Assembly: GCA_030248195.1 (NCBI GenBank)
Contig: JASAND010027774.1
Coordinates: 1-64,000 of the forward strand
Direction: 5' to 3'
DNA: 64,000 nucleotides
From: Trissonchulus latispiculum
Taxonomy: Eukaryota; Nematoda; Enoplea; Enoplida; Ironidae
Under the pieces are notes generated by a model. That model had not been told where the DNA came from, did no database searches, and saw only the letters and a list, made by a program, of their open reading frames with translations. Numbering within the stretch: the stretch's first letter is position 1; the number at the start of each line of letters is the position of its first letter. The position numbers were made by a program, and so were the translations under genes. Positions 60,426 through 64,000 of this stretch are shown piece after piece.

Positions 60426-61233
60426 CTGTACTACTTCTAATCTTTTGGAATCTCGAAAGAATGATGACCGCAACTGAACATCATCATTAACGCTGAAACT
60501 TCCAGAACCTGTGTATTGTATTAAAGTTTTCTCTAAAGCTAGTGATTTTACATTTGTCTGAGGTCTATAGAGGTATGGCTACCTTCACAACTATCCGAGG
60601 CCATTAACAAGGCTAGAAATTAGTCCTTCACCTGTCATGTGACCCATGCACCACCGTAGCTTCACCCTGAGGCGCCCACTAGTGTTGCCTAGCCGGCCGA
60701 GCCGAAATTCCGGCCGATCAACAACACTAGTGGTCACCTCTTACCTCTCGGTAAATTATTAACTAGTGAAATCAGAATTCTACCAGAGCTGTATTATTGA
60801 ACTCTAAACTTGACATGGTCCTCCACTTATAGCGGCATAAGAAACCACTCGGCTACGGAATCTCATGTATTAAAGGGACATGCTCTATCCGGAGGACGTA
60901 GCTGCATCACTTTTCATCATGTTAAGTGTCACCAAAATGCAGAATTTTGTTTTGGAAGATAAATTTTGAATAAAGTCTAGTGAACATTAAAGTTGTTGGC
61001 CGGCCGGCCGGCCCACTATGCCGCCAATCCGGCCGGCCGGGTCAGTAGCAGCCGGCCGGCCGGCCGGTCCTCAGAAAAAGGGCAATACTTGATTTTATCT
61101 GTTCTGTTATACATAACCAGGAGTAACTATATGCTACTACTGTACTACCCATTGGCAAGGAACCAAGTAAAGCTACTAGCTTCTGCCACCGCTTAATTTC
61201 TACGATGAAGATTTCAGTAATAAACCATTGCAT
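60426..61233. other. Intergenic with two CCGG-rich patches
   Basis: A 58-bp palindrome-bounded piece at 60676-60733 (CACTAGTGTTG and CAACACTAGTG) encloses CCGGCCGAGCCG. A GGCCGGCCGGCCGG-rich patch lies at 60998-61065. No gene recognised. Confidence 0.5.
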
Positions 61234-61239
61234 TTTATT
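61234..61239 (-). terminator. Polyadenylation signal AATAAA, minus strand
   Basis: AATAAA on the minus strand, 106 bases after the stop codon of the modular gene at 61345. Confidence 0.6.
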
Positions 61240-61344
61240 AAACAGTACAATCACAGGCGATTTTAAGCATTAAACCAATTCAGTCTTGTTTGTTGCATGC
61301 TGATTTGTCTTCTGTCGGAGTGGAAGGACGATTTGGGAATTGAT

Positions 61345-63734
61345 CTAAGCGATTTCATAGGAAGAGACCATGACTCGTTCTCCTTTCAGATTCTTTAGAA
61401 TGAAGAAGGGAGAGCTGGTGTACTTCTTCAGGGTAAAGTGATGCTCCTTTGACATGACGATGGTGAACTCACTGGCTGAAAAAAGCAACAAATAGATTTA
61501 GTAGTGTCAATATTTGACGATACGCATTATAGCTTTCTTCCATTTATGAGCTGCCAACAATATGTGGCTCATTGTGCTGAGACTCTGTAGCCTTGAACCG
61601 TTGAAATCAGTGCAATAAACTACAGTCTGACACGAAACGTGTGTAGAAAACGGCAACGACTTGTATACAGCAGTTAATATTCCTCAGAGACCCATAACTT
61701 CGTAGCTGTGCGGAAAGCCGCTAGGTTGGTGCTTCCAAGCGGGGTGGTTCGATCCTCGCCCTGGACATGTTTTTCTCACAATACTCTGATAAAATAGATT
61801 TCCTTTAACAAAACTTCTTACAGGAAGTCACTTCGACGGACTCGATTGCGGAAGCTTCCAGTCGAAGCATCGCCAAGAACTGGGCCTTCAGACTCTCTTC
61901 CTCGGCGCTGGAAGCAGTCAAAATCGCATTCTGGGTCACAACGGTGGCAGAGACGATTTCTTGCACTGGAATATGATAAAAACAAAGCAAAAAATTATAA
62001 ATGGTTGAAAGAATGAAATAGTGTAATAAGATCGTTTTAGGTGACAAAGACTCAATTTTGCTGTCCAATATTAGGTATACTCTTGTATCTAAAGCGTGGT
62101 AAAGAGATCGAAAATAATTAGTCTCTACACCTGAGGCGAATTATGACACATTTGCTCAATTGTTTAGCTAGAACTTCAAGTTTCAGAAAGGCCAAGTTTT
62201 GCGGCGCTTTCAGCGGCCTGTTGCTTAACAAATGCATTTCAGATGATGACTGGCCTCAACGTAGTGTAGCGACTACAGTAGAGATTACAGTAGAGACACT
62301 GGGCCAAAACAGTAGCATGTGCTTATCTTTCATAATTGGCTAGTATGGGGATCTGAAGGTCCTGGGTTGGGTTCCCAGCAAAACGCATTTTTTTAGAATC
62401 AGCATTTCAACAACCTTAGGTTAATCTCCCCCTCCCAATGTTGCAATCACACCAGCTTAATGGAGTTAAAAACCGCTTACAGCTTCCAGTTGTTGTCGGG
62501 TCATTTGCTGGAGTACTCTCTTCGCCGCTACCGCTACCGCTGTCATCGCCGCTGTCATCGCCGCTGTCTTCGCTACTAGATTCTTTTACTAAAAATGATT
62601 GAGTGATTAAAAGAATAATTTGACTAAAATTAAGCAAAAAACCTAAAACCTATTTTAACTAAAAGTTACCACTTGGACAATAGTGTTTTGAGTCACGCAT
62701 TCTTCGTTGACTAAAGTATACGTTACTGTTAAATTACTGTTACATTGAAAAGATAAAGTTGACCCTTGGCAAATATCTCCATCCCTGTTTCAGGGACAAG
62801 GGGTGCCGGTGCTCATCCTCGGATGCTCAGCCGTAGTGCCAGGAGTGTCACCTCAAATGATGACTGCATCCGTGGAAGGGGGGGCGGCCCCTCAAGGCCT
62901 AACGCCAAACACGGACTCCTGTTACCTTCCCACAATACTGGTATCCATTTACCGACCAATGTACCATTTACCATTTAAGGACTGTTTTAGCCAGTGTACA
63001 GTTTACATTTCTAATGCTGATTTTCTGTATCTCTGCAATTGTTGCTGTGCTTTGTGCAACAACTGAAGCTAATCAAAAATATAAATTCTAGAATTGCTAT
63101 AAGAAATATAATGATATCAAATTACTGTTTATACCTTCGGAGATTTGAGTAGATTTTCCTGATACACTGGTTATGGTGGTCTTCTTGCTGACTGACTGTT
63201 CCAACTTTTCCACAACAGTTTTCGACGAAACAATAATCACTTCTTTGGCTAAAATGGAAATAAACAAATTAAGATAAATTAAACAGTCACTGAGTTGAAT
63301 CAAATGTCTCAAATATCTCGGGCTCGGACCTCGATAAAATCGGCCTCAAACGCAGGAAAAACTTTTGGCATGACAACGTTTCCCAATTTTTCGAGTATCG
63401 GTTTTGTTCAAAACTTCGGAATCCTAGAAATTCATTAGCTGGATGATATTTGCCAAATTGTTCACCCACATTTTTATATATATTTCATCATTCTTCATTC
63501 TTGGTCGCCACACAATTGGGAATTAGGTTAATGCTATGTATTAACAAGCTGATCCAGATTTCTAGTTAAGCCCAGATTATTGCCCAGTCCCGAGCTTACA
63601 TGAGACAACTTTGACGCTCTTGATTTCGGATTCGGAGACTTGAAGGATCTCAGCGAATTCTTCCTTCAAATGTGACTCCTCGCTGGAACTCTTCTCAAAG
63701 ATGGATTCCTTTACGATAATGGTGGTGGTTTCGC
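61345..63734 (-). CDS. Modular protein of phase-1 exons, 3' end (5' part beyond window)
   Basis: Five consecutive minus-strand exons: 63734-63600, 63248-63135, 62588-62481, 61965-61822, 61475-61345 (TAG). All junctions are GT-AG, frame is kept, and the first four are 135, 114, 108 and 144 nt, all phase 1-1. Two exons carry a related ~20-residue helix-plus-strand pattern (KEEFAEILQVSESEIKSVKV and QFLAMLRLEASAIESVEV). Two share VKES followed by Ser/Glu. One encodes an acidic run SEDSGDDSGDDSGSGSGEE. The last ends RVMVSSYEIA. The pattern resembles repeat modules of extracellular proteins, but I do not recognise the family. The 5' end and any signal peptide lie beyond the window. Confidence 0.68.
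61690..61775 (+). repeat. tRNA-like B box within intron of the modular gene
   Basis: GTAGCTGTGCGGAAAG resembles an A-box region and GGTTCGATCC is a B box, followed by TGTTTTTC. It is a probable SINE head rather than a working tRNA. Confidence 0.4.
62340..62400 (+). repeat. tRNA-like T-arm fragment
   Basis: CTGGGTTGGGTTCCCAGC forms a T-arm-like hairpin followed by GCATTTTTTTAG. Too short to be a tRNA; a SINE fragment is likely. Confidence 0.3.
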
Positions 63735-64000
63735 CTAAATAGAAAATCACTCAAATAGATTTGGCTAATTAGCAATTAATTCCCTATTAATTAAGTGGAA
63801 CTCTGGTATCAGGGGCTCAGTAGTGGTAGACAAACTTTGTGCTATTGTGCCTAAGCGAAAAAGTTTAAATAATGACTAAATGATCAAACAATATAAAGCT
63901 CGATTCACACAGCAGAAGTTTAAGGTTTAAGGTTTAAGGGTTAGGGTTCAAGGTTGAACTAGCGTATTTATGTTGAAGCGAATGGTTTAAAGTTTAGCGT
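63735..64000 (-). other. Intron of the modular gene with telomere-like words
   Basis: At 63920-63955 there are tandem GGTTTAA/GGTTTAAG units and one GGGTTAGGGTT, similar to telomere repeats. No exon is recognised in this end stretch. Confidence 0.45.

Noticed and set aside
62766..63066. Possible plus-strand exon between modular-gene exons
   Set aside because: Lies in an intron of the minus-strand gene, and its frames show no recognisable protein pattern.

Overview
This is eukaryotic DNA. It has GT-AG spliced genes, AATAAA signals, microsatellites, a Penelope-like reverse transcriptase, an LTR-element gag frame and dozens of DNA-transposon remnants. The GTP-dependent PEPCK gene structure and the repeat types suggest an invertebrate or early-branching metazoan with a transposon-rich genome. 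I cannot name the species from the sequence.

Layout. (1) 1-3438, minus strand: the 5' part of an LTR retrotransposon. An uninterrupted 619-codon gag-like frame runs off the window edge, preceded by an AT-rich leader and a possible LTR. (2) 3439-16170: nested DNA transposons and foldback elements with no recognisable host gene. (3) 16173-44823, plus strand: a complete phosphoenolpyruvate carboxykinase (GTP) gene of 13 exons. The exons sum to 1,944 nt (647 codons plus stop) and keep frame across every junction. Its introns (26.7 kb) consist largely of short inverted-repeat elements, several with exact target-site duplications, plus a 148-bp satellite of about 16 copies in intron 2. Exon 2 lies between two long inverted-repeat arms. 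(4) 44824-53060: miniature inverted-repeat elements and unassigned sequence, with one minus-strand copy (48459-48698) of a small secreted-protein gene. (5) 53066-60425: a duplicated 1.3-kb block next to broken Penelope-like reverse transcriptase copies. The block carries further copies of the same 79-residue putative secreted protein. Most differences between copies are synonymous, which suggests a real, undescribed gene family. (6) 61234-63734, minus strand: the 3' end of a modular gene whose internal exons are all phase 1-1. Its 5' end lies beyond the window.

The genes do not form a pathway. PEPCK is the only confidently named host enzyme. The most unusual content is the mobile DNA: hAT-like elements with 8-bp duplications and element-specific iterated subterminal motifs, a CTGG-ended family with 5-bp duplications and G/C tracts, TA-inserting elements with preserved empty sites, and a small hairpin shared between unrelated-looking families.
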